A program made the translations under genes and the position numbers. 64,000 nucleotides of DNA from Rhynchopus sp. YZ270_cl-10 (lineage: Eukaryota; Euglenozoa; Diplonemea; Diplonemida; Diplonemidae): contig OZ037906.1 in NCBI GenBank assembly GCA_964035575.1, positions 434,001-498,000 on the forward strand, written 5' to 3'. Shown in pieces: positions 20,152 to 29,643 of the stretch (position 1 is its first letter; each line of letters starts with the position of its first letter). The notes under the pieces were generated by a model. That model worked only from the letters and a program-made list of their open reading frames with translations, was not told the origin of the DNA and made no database searches.

Positions 20152-22275
20152 TCAGTCAAGCTGCATCCACTCCACCTTGCCGTTTGTTTCGTGCATCCCT
20201 TTGAGTTGCCATTCACCAAACCCCCCTTCACGGCTCCTATGCCGTACACTGTAAGAACAGTACGGTGTGCTGTAGACTGTCACTGCGGGATGCAAAGAGG
20301 CGACACTTTGACCGACACCCTGTAAGGTAATAAAAAGAGACGTTGGAAGTGCAAACGCCTCGTGCATTGTCCGTTGTCGAGCCTTTGTCGAGGCGTCGAT
20401 TGGTTATCCGGCGGGTTATCGAACCCCAAAGAGGCACTTCATTGGTATGTACACAGTTATAAAAATGATTATGTTTTTTTTTTGAGAAACAGTGTTCATA
20501 CAGACAATTGCTTCTTTAGAGAAATGAAGCAAAAACAATGCACCCCAGGATCCAGTGGTTCATTTTTTGGTCGAGATATTTAGACAAATATTTTGAAAAG
20601 TTGAAAGTGTACTTCGATTGTTTGCCAAGTTATATAAAAAAAGGTGGTATTTCCAGGGAAGACCGAGGGGGAGGGGAGAGGGGAAGCAAACCTCTCCGTG
20701 CGACACAAGAATGACGTTGTCGTGGTGCAGGTCGGGAACGGTCGCGAAGGCTTTGGTATAGCGCTGCATGGCTGCGTAACGCTCTTCAGGGTAGGGCACG
20801 CTGTCGCATTCAAGCGCCTCTACGTCCACCCCGTCTAGTGTCTCGTACACAGGCAGTACGGGTGGGCCGTCGTGCTTCAATACCTGCAAAATAAAATCAA
20901 ATCAAAATCCAATTTTGATAAATTGCTAGAGCAAAATAATGTGAAAGCTCCACTTCCCAAGCTTTTTTTTACTGCGCAATATAAATGGGAAGGTTGGGTG
21001 ATCTATGATCGTCTCCGTGGGACACGTAACAGGCTGTGAGAGCTTGTGAGAGCCTGTGAGACCTTGTGAGAGCTTGTGAGAGTCTGTGAGAGCCTGTGAG
21101 AGCTTACTGAGAGCTAGTAAAAAAATCTCTCCCCGTTCATAGATCACCCAAAGGTACAACCCGAGAGGGTGATTTTTTTTTTAAATAAAAAACTTGGTGT
21201 TCACTCTCGTCACTTTAGCGCCGCAGTAGCAGTGTGGTCGCCCACTTTTTATTTTATTTTTTTGAAACAAAGAGAGAAGTTGAAAGCGCAAACGAACAAA
21301 CGACCAAATGAAAGGGGGAGGGGGAGGAACCATACCTTTGGGTCCTGAATCTCCCCTAGCTGCTTGTGGACGCGGATCTTGGTCTTGCCCAGACCCTTCG
21401 CAATTCCTGCCGCAGTTTCCAGACACCGTGTGAAGGGCGAGGATATGATGAGTGTAGGGCGTGTCTCAAGGGGCAGCTCAAGGAACTCCTTCCCCACCTC
21501 TAGCGCTGCCTCTTTCCCCTCGTCTGTGAGGGGCGGGTCGTACGGCGTGTCAGAGGTCCACTCCTTGTCGAAGTCGTCTATTCTATGTCCGTGGCGGATC
21601 TGTGGGCATTTGGTGTGTTTTTTTTGTGTCGACAATCGCCTAAAAACCCACTTCTAGGCTAATAGGGTATGTACTCAATATTGGCCGAAGCCCTAGGTGT
21701 GTGTTTGTTTTTTTGTAAAATTTTGATTACCCCCACCTACTCCCTTCTGGCAATCCCCTCACAATGACACCAAAGGCGTTATAGGCTACAGCATTTGGCG
21801 CATGGGGCGTTATGTCAAAGATCAGCTTCCTCTGACATGTGATAAATCCCTCCCCTCACACAGCTCTTCGTCCTGGCTCTGGGATGCACATCTAAGAGAG
21901 AAGTTGGCAAAAGAAAAGAGTACTAAAACGCATCTCAATCGAGCTCATGCAAGGGGTGGGATGTGAGTGGTGGGGGAAAAAAATACAGTTCTCGCGTCAT
22001 ATTGAGCAACATACCACATAACAGTGCTGTGATGTGCCTACGATGGGTGCCCCGTCAACATCCGTTGGACGGGCGGTGTCAGGTTCTGTCTCGGGCACCT
22101 CTACCTCTGTTGGGGCGGTCTCAGCAATGTGGCGCTCCAGGAGCTCGCGGCAGAACCGCACAGGGTTCTCGGGACGTTCCTTCATCAACGCCCGTGCAAA
22201 CATCTCAAATAGATGCGGTACACGTGCCTGCTTGGCATACTCAACATCGCTTGCGTTAATCATATTCGCCACCAT
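20152..22275 (-). CDS. DPY-30/RII-like docking domain fused to a histidine phosphatase
   Basis: Four exons, 22042-22275, 21336-21599, 20692-20883 and 20152-20319, all phase 0, encode 285 residues. Donors are GTAGGC, GTATGG and GTTTGC. Residues 17-50 (VPHLFEMFARAL, PENPVRFCRELLE) match the DPY-30/RII-alpha dimerisation-docking pattern, which binds amphipathic helices of anchoring proteins, often in cilia. From residue 79 a histidine-phosphatase (phosphoglycerate-mutase-like) domain follows: IRHGHR with catalytic His 81, SSPFTRCLETA with Arg 136, and VSHGE with the second catalytic His 228. All core catalytic residues are present, so it should be active; the substrate (phosphoprotein or small molecule) cannot be told. 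The closest relatives by motif are the UBASH3/Sts-like branch, a guess from the RHG and SHGE contexts. Intron 2 holds a fold-back element and intron 3 a family C repeat. Confidence 0.85.
20342..20461 (+). repeat. Family C repeat in intron 3 of the phosphatase gene
   Basis: GTTGGAAGTGCAAACGCCTC begins it; GGGTTATCGAACCCC is fully kept, followed by GGCACTT and ACACAGTTAT. The segment between carries an extra hairpin-rich insert (TCGAGCCTTTGTCGAGGCG). Confidence 0.7.
20994..21151. mobile_element. Fold-back element with internal 10-bp tandem repeats
   Basis: Perfect 15-bp inverted ends (TTGGGTGATCTATGA at 20994 and its complement ending at 21151) flank about seven copies of GTGAGAGCNT (21036-21112). 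AGG occurs immediately outside both ends (20991-20993 and 21152-21154), a possible 3-bp target duplication. It lies in intron 2 of the phosphatase gene. Confidence 0.6.
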
Positions 22276-22364
22276 ATGTGGGGACCCCTTAGAACCTTTT
22301 GCTATGTGAATAAGATTGATCAGAGAGAAAGGGGGGAGGGAGGGAGTGTCGTGTATTATGATAC

Positions 22365-22431
22365 CTGCCCATCATAATACACAGCACAATACAGCTGTAT
22401 TGTGATATGTATTATGTATTGTGATGGGCAG
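22365..22431. repeat. Family G palindrome
   Basis: CTGCCCATC...GATGGGCAG arms with a central ACAGCTGT. The right flank GTCGTCACAATACAGC also follows the related palindrome at 53074-53121, so the mobile unit is probably longer than the palindrome. Confidence 0.6.
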
Positions 22432-22495
22432 TCGTCACAATACAGCCATCACTATGCATACCCCGAAAGCGAATGCCATATTCGCCCTTTTTAAA

Positions 22496-22540
22496 ACTTG
22501 ATTGTATTAGTGTAGCCACCCTAGAGTGTGCTCCACTATA
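22496..22540 (-). repeat. Family H repeat
   Basis: This 45-bp block is the reverse complement of 43550-43594 with about one mismatch. It reads TATAGTGGAGCACACTCTAG on the minus strand. Confidence 0.75.
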
Positions 22541-23213
22541 TTCTCCCTTTTTCTTCTTATTCGCCCGATATTCGGATCTGAATATAGGGCGAATACGTTC
22601 GCCTTGGGGGTATGCCCAGGGAAGGGGGGAGAGGTGGCGAGGAGGATGTTTGACACGCAATACATTTGTTTGTCTCGTTTCGTGGGAGGCGTCTATGAGT
22701 AACTCAATAGTGAACAAAACAAAACAAAAAAAACAAAAAAAGAGGAAATAATACAAAAAACACGGGGATTCAACGCAAAATAGAAAACACAAAGTTTTAA
22801 AAAGGGAGAAATGCTTTTGAAGATGATCTTTAAGCCACTCAGCTTTGGTGATCGTTTGGACACTTTACACAACCCTTTTACGAGAATTTTTTTATATAGC
22901 AACTCACGCTGTCGTGAGAGGATGGGTTCTGTACAAAACAAAGTGGCCCGGAAAAAGCTAAAATTTAATGAAATAGGAATAGAGGCAGATTGTCCTCCTA
23001 AAATACCACAAAATCGGCACAAACAAAATTCGCTTCCTTCTTTTTTTTTTCTCTTATAAGAAAGGTCGCTCAATAAAAAAGCTTTGATTCCACTTCATCG
23101 CACATCTTTAAAAACTTTTTTTTTAAAAGTTTTTCAGACCCTAAAAACCTCTCTGAACGTCCCCATTCTATCCCTTAGAATATCTATCTAAACGGGGTTT
23201 TTTTTTTTGCATT

Positions 23214-24257
23214 TCAGAGCTTCGCCTTTTCGGGGGTTTTATCTGAGACGACATTCGCCAATGCGCCGAGGGAACACATGAAAGCAGAGCTTTCAACAAA
23301 GAGCGATCGTTGGTCTCCTTTGCTCCAAAAGTGGATTGCGTATGCCATTGTTCTGAGCGCCATGGGGTTGTCCTGAAGAAAGGTTCCGGTGAAGAGAATG
23401 ACGTTCCGATTGCAAATTCGCGCATGAAGCCATGCCATAGCCGCAAGATTCATTGAAATCATGATGAGAGCGCTTAACGCACGGTCCTCTCTTCCAGAGT
23501 CATCACTGAAGCCTAATTTTGCAAAACTCGACGCCAACACAGTACTCCTCAACCCATGCTGCTCTGCTTCCCCTTCCCCTCCGAAAATATCCCCTACGAG
23601 CATATCGACCTTTCTCGAATCCCCCAATGCAGCAAGCTTCAAGGCTTCCTTAAACGATTTGCTCCTCGTCAACCCTCTACACAACCCCATGAACGTCCCT
23701 CCCCCAAGAGACGACCCACCCACCCTTTTAAACACTCCATGCGAAGGTACATCCACAAAGGACGTTCCGGTTCCTATATTGACCATTAGGAGAGGAGTGG
23801 AGGCGGGGAGAAATGCAGCCTTTTTGTCAATGGTAGCTCTCGCCGATCCAATGTCACCGTGAAAATGAAAATCCGCAAGCTCAAATATCCCGGGGGATTC
23901 GCAAGATGAAGCAAGAAAGCGGATCCCTTTAGTGAGACACATAAACTCATCTTCACAACGCACAACCTCAATATTCGGGTTCCGGTGTAAAACCCGGAGC
24001 AACCTTTTGTGTTTATGCGCGCCACCTCCAGTTAAAGAAATGATAATCGGTTCACGTTTCGCAAGAGCTACCAAATGGCGGGTCAAGGAGCTTATATTCT
24101 GCGGTGTCCCTGGAAGCAAATGAATGAAGATACTCTGACCCCCTAAATGCTTCAAAGTACGGAACAAGTGAGACAAGGGCAGTGTCGTAGGCGAAGATGT
24201 CAGCAAAGACAGTTTGCACAATGATCCACCCAAATCAATTCCAATGCTGACAGGCAT
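23214..24257 (-). CDS. Pantothenate kinase (eukaryotic/type II PanK)
   Basis: Single exon, 347 residues. The enzyme phosphorylates pantothenate, the first and usually rate-limiting step of coenzyme A synthesis. Visible family features: GIDLGGSLCKL near the N-terminus (phosphate-binding loop of the ASKHA fold), a CEDEFMCLTKGI segment with the likely catalytic Glu, VNIGTGTSFVDV, and RVGGSSLGGGTFMGLCRGLT followed by GDSRKVDMLVGDIFGG, an order matching animal and yeast PanK closely. The C-terminal NRNVILFTGTFLQDNPM block fits the second nucleotide-binding region. Length equals the catalytic core; there is no N-terminal targeting extension, so it should be cytosolic. A pure-pyrimidine stretch lies 15-100 bp upstream of the ATG on the coding strand and may be part of the promoter. 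Neighbouring genes are unrelated to CoA metabolism. Confidence 0.92.
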   Translation of the reverse strand: MPVSIGIDLGGSLCKLSLLTSSPTTLPLSHLFRTLKHLGGQSIFIHLLPGTPQNISSLTRHLVALAKREPIIISLTGGGAHKHKRLLRVLHRNPNIEVVRCEDEFMCLTKGIRFLASSCESPGIFELADFHFHGDIGSARATIDKKAAFLPASTPLLMVNIGTGTSFVDVPSHGVFKRVGGSSLGGGTFMGLCRGLTRSKSFKEALKLAALGDSRKVDMLVGDIFGGEGEAEQHGLRSTVLASSFAKLGFSDDSGREDRALSALIMISMNLAAMAWLHARICNRNVILFTGTFLQDNPMALRTMAYAIHFWSKGDQRSLFVESSAFMCSLGALANVVSDKTPEKAKL

Positions 24258-24875
24258 TTTAAATTATTATTGGGAGGAATGAGGCGAAAGGGAGGGGAGT
24301 GTGCGGAGTGGGGAGTGGGGAGAGTGGGAGAGGGAGAGGGGACAGAACAAAAGAAAAGAGGGGCGATGTGGTGGTTTTCAAAGGCCTCAAAAAAGCCTCA
24401 TCGCTTTTTTGTAACCTATTATTCCTGTCCTGTATGATGTGGTGGTAAGGGTGGAGAAGGGGAAGGGGAAGAGAAGGAGGAAGAGGAAGAGGGAGGGGGA
24501 AAGAGAACCTGCCGACAGACTTCAAATTATAAGCTGGGTTCGAATTGTAGCCAAGATGGGAGTGGAGAATAGTCTAAGGAAGTACCGAGCTATGGTGGCA
24601 GGCTTTACCCTCTCATTTGGGAATACCATCGCACAGTGGAAGGCGGGAATAAAAACGGAATCCCGCAATTTCTGGAAATGGAGAACGGCGCATGCGCTCT
24701 CTTTGCGTGTCAAAAAAAAAAAATCCTATTTTTTTATCAAGTACAAAACAATACAAAAAAAGGTGAAGTTACCGACACCAAAGAAACTATCACTTCATGA
24801 AATATCGAACAAGAGGGCAAGAACGTTACTTTCAAAAAAAATATATAAACAACCCCCACGCTCCTCCCGCATCCC
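24258..24875. other. Purine/pyrimidine-skewed spacer
   Basis: Long purine-only runs (24280-24360 and 24435-24505 on the plus strand) flank the PanK start. A plus-strand frame at 24439-24948 is discussed under rejected items. No gene is called. Confidence 0.5.
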
Positions 24876-25679
24876 TCAATACGTCAACGGAGAATATGGG
24901 GGAAAGAATGCATCTGACTGCACCGGCTCCTCTTGCGGCTCATATTGAAGATGCACTGAGGGGGTCAGCTTCACAAAGGGGCCTGAGGTGGTTTCTCCTC
25001 TCTTAGGAGGAACATAGGTTCCATTCAGAACCTGCTGAACTCTTTCGTCCTCTGGCTTCGGCGGGATGATGCGGGGGTGAACCGGAAGCCTCCCACTCGC
25101 TCTATAAAACTCCAACGCGGCGCGCTGCAGACGTTTCTTTTCCTCATCAAAATGACGCCTCGTCTCCGCATCCTCCATCCCTTGCAGATGCGCCCCTGCT
25201 GGCGGCTCATACCTTCCCGTTTGCAGTGGTGAAGACGGATAGTACAACCCACCAGGATACACACTGTTATCTTGTGGTCCTTCCCTTTCAATTTCTTTTC
25301 CCCAATTGGGGGTTTTGCGTGGTGACATAGAAGGCGAGCGGGGTCCGTCTGGGTATAGAGCAGGGGGTTTGGGGCGATTGCGTGGGGAGACGTATGGGTT
25401 GTATTGGTGGGAGTGGTGCGCCTCCCTGCATCGCCGCATATCCCCACGCCAGCTATGCGCGCAGCCACCGATAACACATTGGCGTTCCCTCCGATGCACC
25501 CCTTCCAAGGTTTCGTGTATCCCATCATTCGGGGTCTCCCACCCTTCAGGAGGGTTTTGCCCCAGAACATTCCACGAATCCTTCAAAACAACCTTCTTCC
25601 GCTTCACCTTAGTACTCTTCACAGTTCCCCCTGAACCTTCCAAAGCTCGGATAATCTCTTGTTCAAGCTCATCGTCCAT
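24876..25679 (-). CDS. Proline-rich protein of unknown function
   Basis: Single exon, 267 residues, ATG at 25679 (MDDELEQEIIRAL). I do not recognise a family. The N-terminus is a short acidic helix followed by a basic patch (KVKRKKVVLKD). The middle is rich in Pro, Tyr, Arg and Ser (YNPYVSPRNRPKPP, SPSMSPRKTPNW). One helix-forming segment (RRHFDEEKKRLQRAALEFYR, about 176-195) is followed by Pro-rich sequence (PPKPEDERVQQVL). Composition suggests a mostly disordered protein with SP/TP sites that could be phosphorylated. Codon composition is like neighbouring genes. Confidence 0.7.
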   Translation of the reverse strand: MDDELEQEIIRALEGSGGTVKSTKVKRKKVVLKDSWNVLGQNPPEGWETPNDGIHETLEGVHRRERQCVIGGCAHSWRGDMRRCREAHHSHQYNPYVSPRNRPKPPALYPDGPRSPSMSPRKTPNWGKEIEREGPQDNSVYPGGLYYPSSPLQTGRYEPPAGAHLQGMEDAETRRHFDEEKKRLQRAALEFYRASGRLPVHPRIIPPKPEDERVQQVLNGTYVPPKRGETTSGPFVKLTPSVHLQYEPQEEPVQSDAFFPPYSPLTY

Positions 25680-26303
25680 AGTGTAGTGAGATGAGACTGG
25701 AGAGGTTTGGGAAGGGGGGAAGGGGAAATGGATGAAAGGCGCTAAAAAAGAGGTAAAAGAAGAGAAGGGGAAAATTTTTTTTTTCTTAGCCCGTTTGTTC
25801 TTCCGAAAGGGGAAGACCTGCCCGGCAACCCCCTCATGTGTGAGGCATATATTTTGCTTTTTTGTGTGTCAAGTCTCTTTTGGCTGCATCGACAAAAAGG
25901 TGACTAGAAAAAATATACAAAAGCCCTCTCATAGCAATGGAGCTGCGCAGGCCGGAAACCATGGGTCCATACAATCCATTTTGTGGTTTACATCATGAAG
26001 AAAAAAAATATAAATAGATGGGTTTTCTTGCGCAATGTTTTTTTGTTGGGAACGAGGCCCCTATTTTTTTGTACTACAAATTTGAGGATAGACTTTACTT
26101 TGAAAAAAGCGTATTTTATTTTCTACTGCAATCTACGTTGTAAGATACAGCAAAAAAAAAGCACACACAAGGGGAAAAAAAGAGTAGGAGCACCCTTTTG
26201 TGCAAGCCCCTCCCAACCGTCCATTGTCTGTGGACAAATGACCTTCGCTGGCTTGGCACTCAGATGACCTATCAATTTTTGTGCTTGAAAGAGGTTGCAA
26301 GCA
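25680..26303. other. Spacer with a family B repeat
   Basis: No gene is seen. It contains the family B copy at 25899-25996 and A/T runs. Confidence 0.6.
25899..25996 (+). repeat. Family B repeat
   Basis: AGGTGACTAGAAAAAATATAC, AAAGCCCTCTCAT, GGCCGGAAACCATGGGTCC, ACAATCCATTTTGTGGTTTA, CATC. The copy is diverged but complete at both ends. Confidence 0.7.
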
Positions 26304-27865
26304 TCAGATGCGGTGTTGGTCGTATGTCTGATACATGGTGTGCTGTGGGTGGTGGTGTTGTGCGTGTTGGTGCTGGTGTTGGTGTTGGTGGTGTAGCTGT
26401 TGTTGCTGCTGTTGTTGTTGCTGTGCAGGATGCGGGTGCATGACTGGATGTCCCGCCACAGGCAAGTGTCCCGCATGCACAGCACCCCCGTGAGGCGGCG
26501 GCATAGTCTGGTACTGCACGTACTGGTGTCCGCCGCTCGTACCTGCACCGCTCTGCTGTCTTGCTGGGCTCTGCTGTGCCTGTGGGTACAAGAAATTTGA
26601 TAGCACTAAAATTGTTAGAAATAGTGTCAGTTGATATATTTTACAAATAATATTGGAATCGGTTGAACAAAAATCGGATGTCATTTTCAAAAATCCTCGT
26701 GAATAGATTGCATACATTAGGGTCGTGTGTGGGGTACAGCACGTGGGCGGGTTGCTGTTGTTGCGGCACGAGTTGCTGTGGCTGCTGCTGTTGCTGCTGT
26801 GAAATCGCTGCCAGCGCGTCCTCGCTGAGGGCAGGTGCCTCTGCCTCTCCAATCTGCGGGTTCTCCGACTGCCCAAGAAGGTTGCGGAGAAGCTGTGTGT
26901 GTTAGGTGTCGTTGACAGTTTTACTATATCATCTCTTGGAAGGATGAGTCCACTTACATCTGAATAAACTCTCCCCATTTTTGATAGTCTTTAGCCAGGA
27001 CGTAACTTTTCTTTTTGAACTATAAAAATCACCCCAAAAAAAGCATTTTTTTTCGGCATACATGAATCTGCCGCTGAAGGTCTCTCATCTTCTCGTTTTC
27101 AGCTTGTATTGTGCGTCGTGCCTGTGACGCCACATCCCACGCTTCTGCTTTGTCTCTGCGCTCGTCGTCTACGAGTCGTCGGAGCACCACGATCTCTCTG
27201 TCGGACTTCTCCAGCTTCGCTTGCAGGTCTGAGACGCGCAGCTCTGCGTCCTTTAACCGCCGCTCCGTACCTTCCGTGTCGCGACTCAACTTCTCTCGTG
27301 TATCACGCACAGACTTCTCATGCCCGACACGCTCATGGCTCATCGTCTTGAACGTCTGCTTCAGGATCTGACACACCCGGCCCCATTGGTAGTCCTTTTC
27401 TAATATGATTTGCTTCATCTCGCTTGGGTCGATGTCCGCCGCGATGTGCTCTGCAGGCTGCTCACGCACGAAGTTTGCCAACGCTGCCTCCCTTGCCTGT
27501 GTGCCTGCTGAGGGCTGCCAGCCTGACACCGCAACACCATCCTCTGAACGCACCGACGCTACCACCTGGGTGGCAGGCTCGGAGACAGCAGAGGGGTCTG
27601 CAGACGCAGCGTTCCCACCAGACCCACTCACCCGCGCACGCTTCAATGGCGGCTCATTCCCAGATTCGCTTGGTGTCCGTTCCCGTTCCCGCTCCCGCTC
27701 CCGCTCCCGCCCCCCCTCCCCTCGTCCCCCCTCCCTGTCATGTGTCGGCGACACTACCTCCTTAGGTACACTTGACGCCTTCTCACGCGGTTGCGACGTT
27801 GATGTTGATGCTGATGCTGGCAGTGTTTGTATTGGTGTTCCCGCTTTTGCAGGTATTTCTTCCAT
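26304..27865 (-). CDS. Coiled-coil protein with Gln/His-rich C-terminus
   Basis: Exons 27062-27865 (268 codons), 26958-27019, 26716-26892 (59 codons) and 26304-26579 (91 codons plus TGA). The first, third and fourth agree in phase (0); the second, short exon ends with two extra bases at GTAAGT and does not fit the third in frame, so one boundary here is wrong or a small exon is missing. Exon 1 has a disordered start with an RE dipeptide run, then a basic patch (PPLKRARV) that could be a nuclear signal, then a coiled coil. ILEKDYQWGRVCQIL in exon 1 resembles VLAKDYQKWGEFIQ in exon 2, a possible internal repeat. The tail is rich in Gln (QQQQQQ runs), His and Pro, ending YDQHRI. No family is recognised; the composition recalls nuclear or RNA-granule proteins, which is inference only. 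Confidence 0.65.
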
Positions 27866-28121
27866 TTTTATTAGTATCCCCTTCTATCCTGGGGATGGGG
27901 GAATTGGGGATGGGGGGGTGGTGGGATGGGGGTGGCAATGTTTTGCGTACAGTACTTAGTACCAGAATCATGAAGTGAAGCACGGCTGAGGAATGAATGA
28001 GTGGGGAGGCGAAGTGAATACAAATAATTACAACAGCATTTTTTTTAATTTGCAGAAAAAAAAGCGCGTGGCTTTCGATGTGCGGAGGGGGAGGAGGGTT
28101 AAAGAAAATCAAAGAAAAGGT

Positions 28122-28162
28122 GTTAAGATGATTCCAACGTTTCGATCGCTTAGTCACCTTAA
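28122..28162 (+). repeat. Hairpin repeat, diverged
   Basis: GTTAAGATGATTCCAACG, TTTCGAT, CGCTTAGTCACCTT. The right half is typical, the left stem is degraded. Confidence 0.5.
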
Positions 28163-28176
28163 TGAAATCTTGAAAA

Positions 28177-28210
28177 AGATGAATGTAACCTATTGGATGT
28201 ACACATCTTT
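28177..28210 (+). repeat. Hairpin repeat, AAAGATG...CATCTTT type
   Basis: AAAGATGAATGTAACC and GGATGTACACATCTTT; outer arms pair perfectly. Confidence 0.55.
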
Positions 28211-28399
28211 GAAAGAAAAAAAAAAATGATTGAAAAGGGGAAAATGGTGGGGGGAAACAGTTGTCCGTGCACACAGCATGGATATCATGGATCTAACAAA
28301 AAAGAGGGTGGTGAAAAAGAGAGGGGGAAGTTTGGGCTGTGTTGTAGTGTACAGAACACCCGTTCGAGGGAGTTCGGTACTACGCTGGATTCAAAGAAA

Positions 28400-28436
28400 A
28401 GTTTGTAAGATGACCCTAAGTCTCTCGCGCTTCACC
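28400..28436 (+). repeat. Hairpin repeat with CTCTCGC loop
   Basis: GTTTGTAAGATGACCCTAAG, T, CTCTCGC, GCTTCACC. The same loop variant occurs at 54667-54710. Confidence 0.6.
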
Positions 28437-28535
28437 TAAATACGAACCGAAGTTCGGTGGGAACTTCGTGCCTATCTCAATACAGACGTTTTAAAAAGAG
28501 TCATCTTCTATTTGTGTCAAAAAAAAAAAGGGGGG

Positions 28536-28612
28536 ACACAGCTGATAATGCCCACGCCACTGGGGCGCAGGCACTAATGTTCTGTGGGTTGTTTTCCCCC
28601 CGGAGTGTTGCA
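28536..28612 (+). repeat. Family C repeat, left half
   Basis: GCTGATAATGCCCACGCC, TGGGGCGCAGGCACT, TCTGTGGGTTG and CCCGGAGTGTTGCA are kept; the third hairpin is absent. Confidence 0.6.
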
Positions 28613-28773
28613 AAAAAAAGGGGGGTTTTGGTGAGGTCTTAGCCTGGTTTAGTCAGCTAAAAATAAAAATTCTAATAATTCTAAGCAAAAAAAGGGGGAA
28701 ATAAAGTCAAAACAACAACAACAACAACAACAACAATGCCTCTCAGGAATCATTATCCCATTTAGAATAAAAA

Positions 28774-28810
28774 AGTGAAGTTCTGCAAACGCCTCTGGGA
28801 CACAGGCACT
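28774..28810 (+). repeat. Family C left-end fragment
   Basis: AGTGAAGTTCTGCAAACGCC, TCTGGGACACAGGCAC after an A-run; truncated at both hairpin 2 and 3. Confidence 0.6.
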
Positions 28811-29333
28811 AAAAAAAAAAAAAGGCCACGACCATATTTTCCCTCGTGGATAAAAGAAAATGTATTTTGAATTTTGAATTTTGAGGCAAAAAGAGAAGCC
28901 CATAAGACTGTGTCTCACAGACAAATTCAAAGCACATAATAATCTGAAAGTGAAACGTCTCTACGTGACGAAGACACTGGGGTGAAAAGAAGGAGGGAAA
29001 GGAAAAGGGGAAAAAACGAGAGAAAGGTTGGTGAGATGCGTATAAGCCTCTTACCTAAAGTAGAGTTAAAAAACAACAATAAATTTTGATTTGAACAATA
29101 CACCCTCTCTCGTGACAGTGTATTCAATGAAAGACGAGTAGTTCTCGTTGTGTGGGACATAACGAGAATTATTCGTAAAAGGCGCAAAAGTTGAAAAACG
29201 TTAAAAAAGTGGTATCTACCCACGTGGGGATTTTTCTCATTTTTATCATTGTGTCAGGAACACAACAAAATCTATTTTTAGAGGGGATTGAATGAAGCGT
29301 TCTAGAGGGAGGGGGAGGAGGAGAAAAAAGTAG

Positions 29334-29371
29334 AATTGAAATACAAAGCCCTCTCGTGACAGTGTACCTTA
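29334..29371 (+). repeat. Family B left-end fragment
   Basis: AAGTAGAATTGAAATACAAA, GCCCTCTCGTGACAGTGT, ACCTT. It is identical to the consensus left end, then truncated. Confidence 0.65.
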
Positions 29372-29643
29372 AAAGCACACACACACTACGAATCTCATGA
29401 AGGTTCGTTCTAACCTTGGTTGAGAGTGGTTGCGTTTTGTTTGCTTATTTTTTTTTTTAGCAGATTTTTTGGTGCAGTGTTACCTCCATTCAGATACTCT
29501 TCTCTTTTGTCTGATCCTTCACCTTCTAAAAAACATTTTTGTCACTAAAGTGACAATTTATCAAATTATCATTTTGAAGGCGATTCGATGCAACACCATC
29601 AAAAAAACGGTTGAAATCTAAAAAGACTCTAAAAATCAAAAAA

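Larger units (their letters stand above)
22276..23213. other. Spacer with palindrome and inverted repeat copies
   Basis: No exon is supported. Contains a family G palindrome (22365-22431), a family H copy in reverse orientation (22496-22540), a weak hairpin-like block near 22815-22855, and sequence near 22895-22930 that resembles a reversed family B left end. Confidence 0.55.
27866..29643. other. Repeat-dense spacer
   Basis: 1.8 kb without a supported gene. It holds hairpin repeats at 28122-28162, 28177-28210 and 28400-28436, family C pieces at 28536-28612 and 28774-28810, family B left ends at 29089-29125 and 29334-29371, and an AAC microsatellite near 28710-28736. This gives about one recognisable repeat per 200 bp. 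Confidence 0.65.

Noticed and set aside
24439-24948. Plus-strand 169-codon frame between PanK and the Pro-rich gene
   Set aside because: The middle looks somewhat protein-like, but the start is a purine-run translation, the end overlaps the minus-strand gene, there are no splice signals, and no plus-strand gene is seen elsewhere. A plus-strand transcript would reopen the question.
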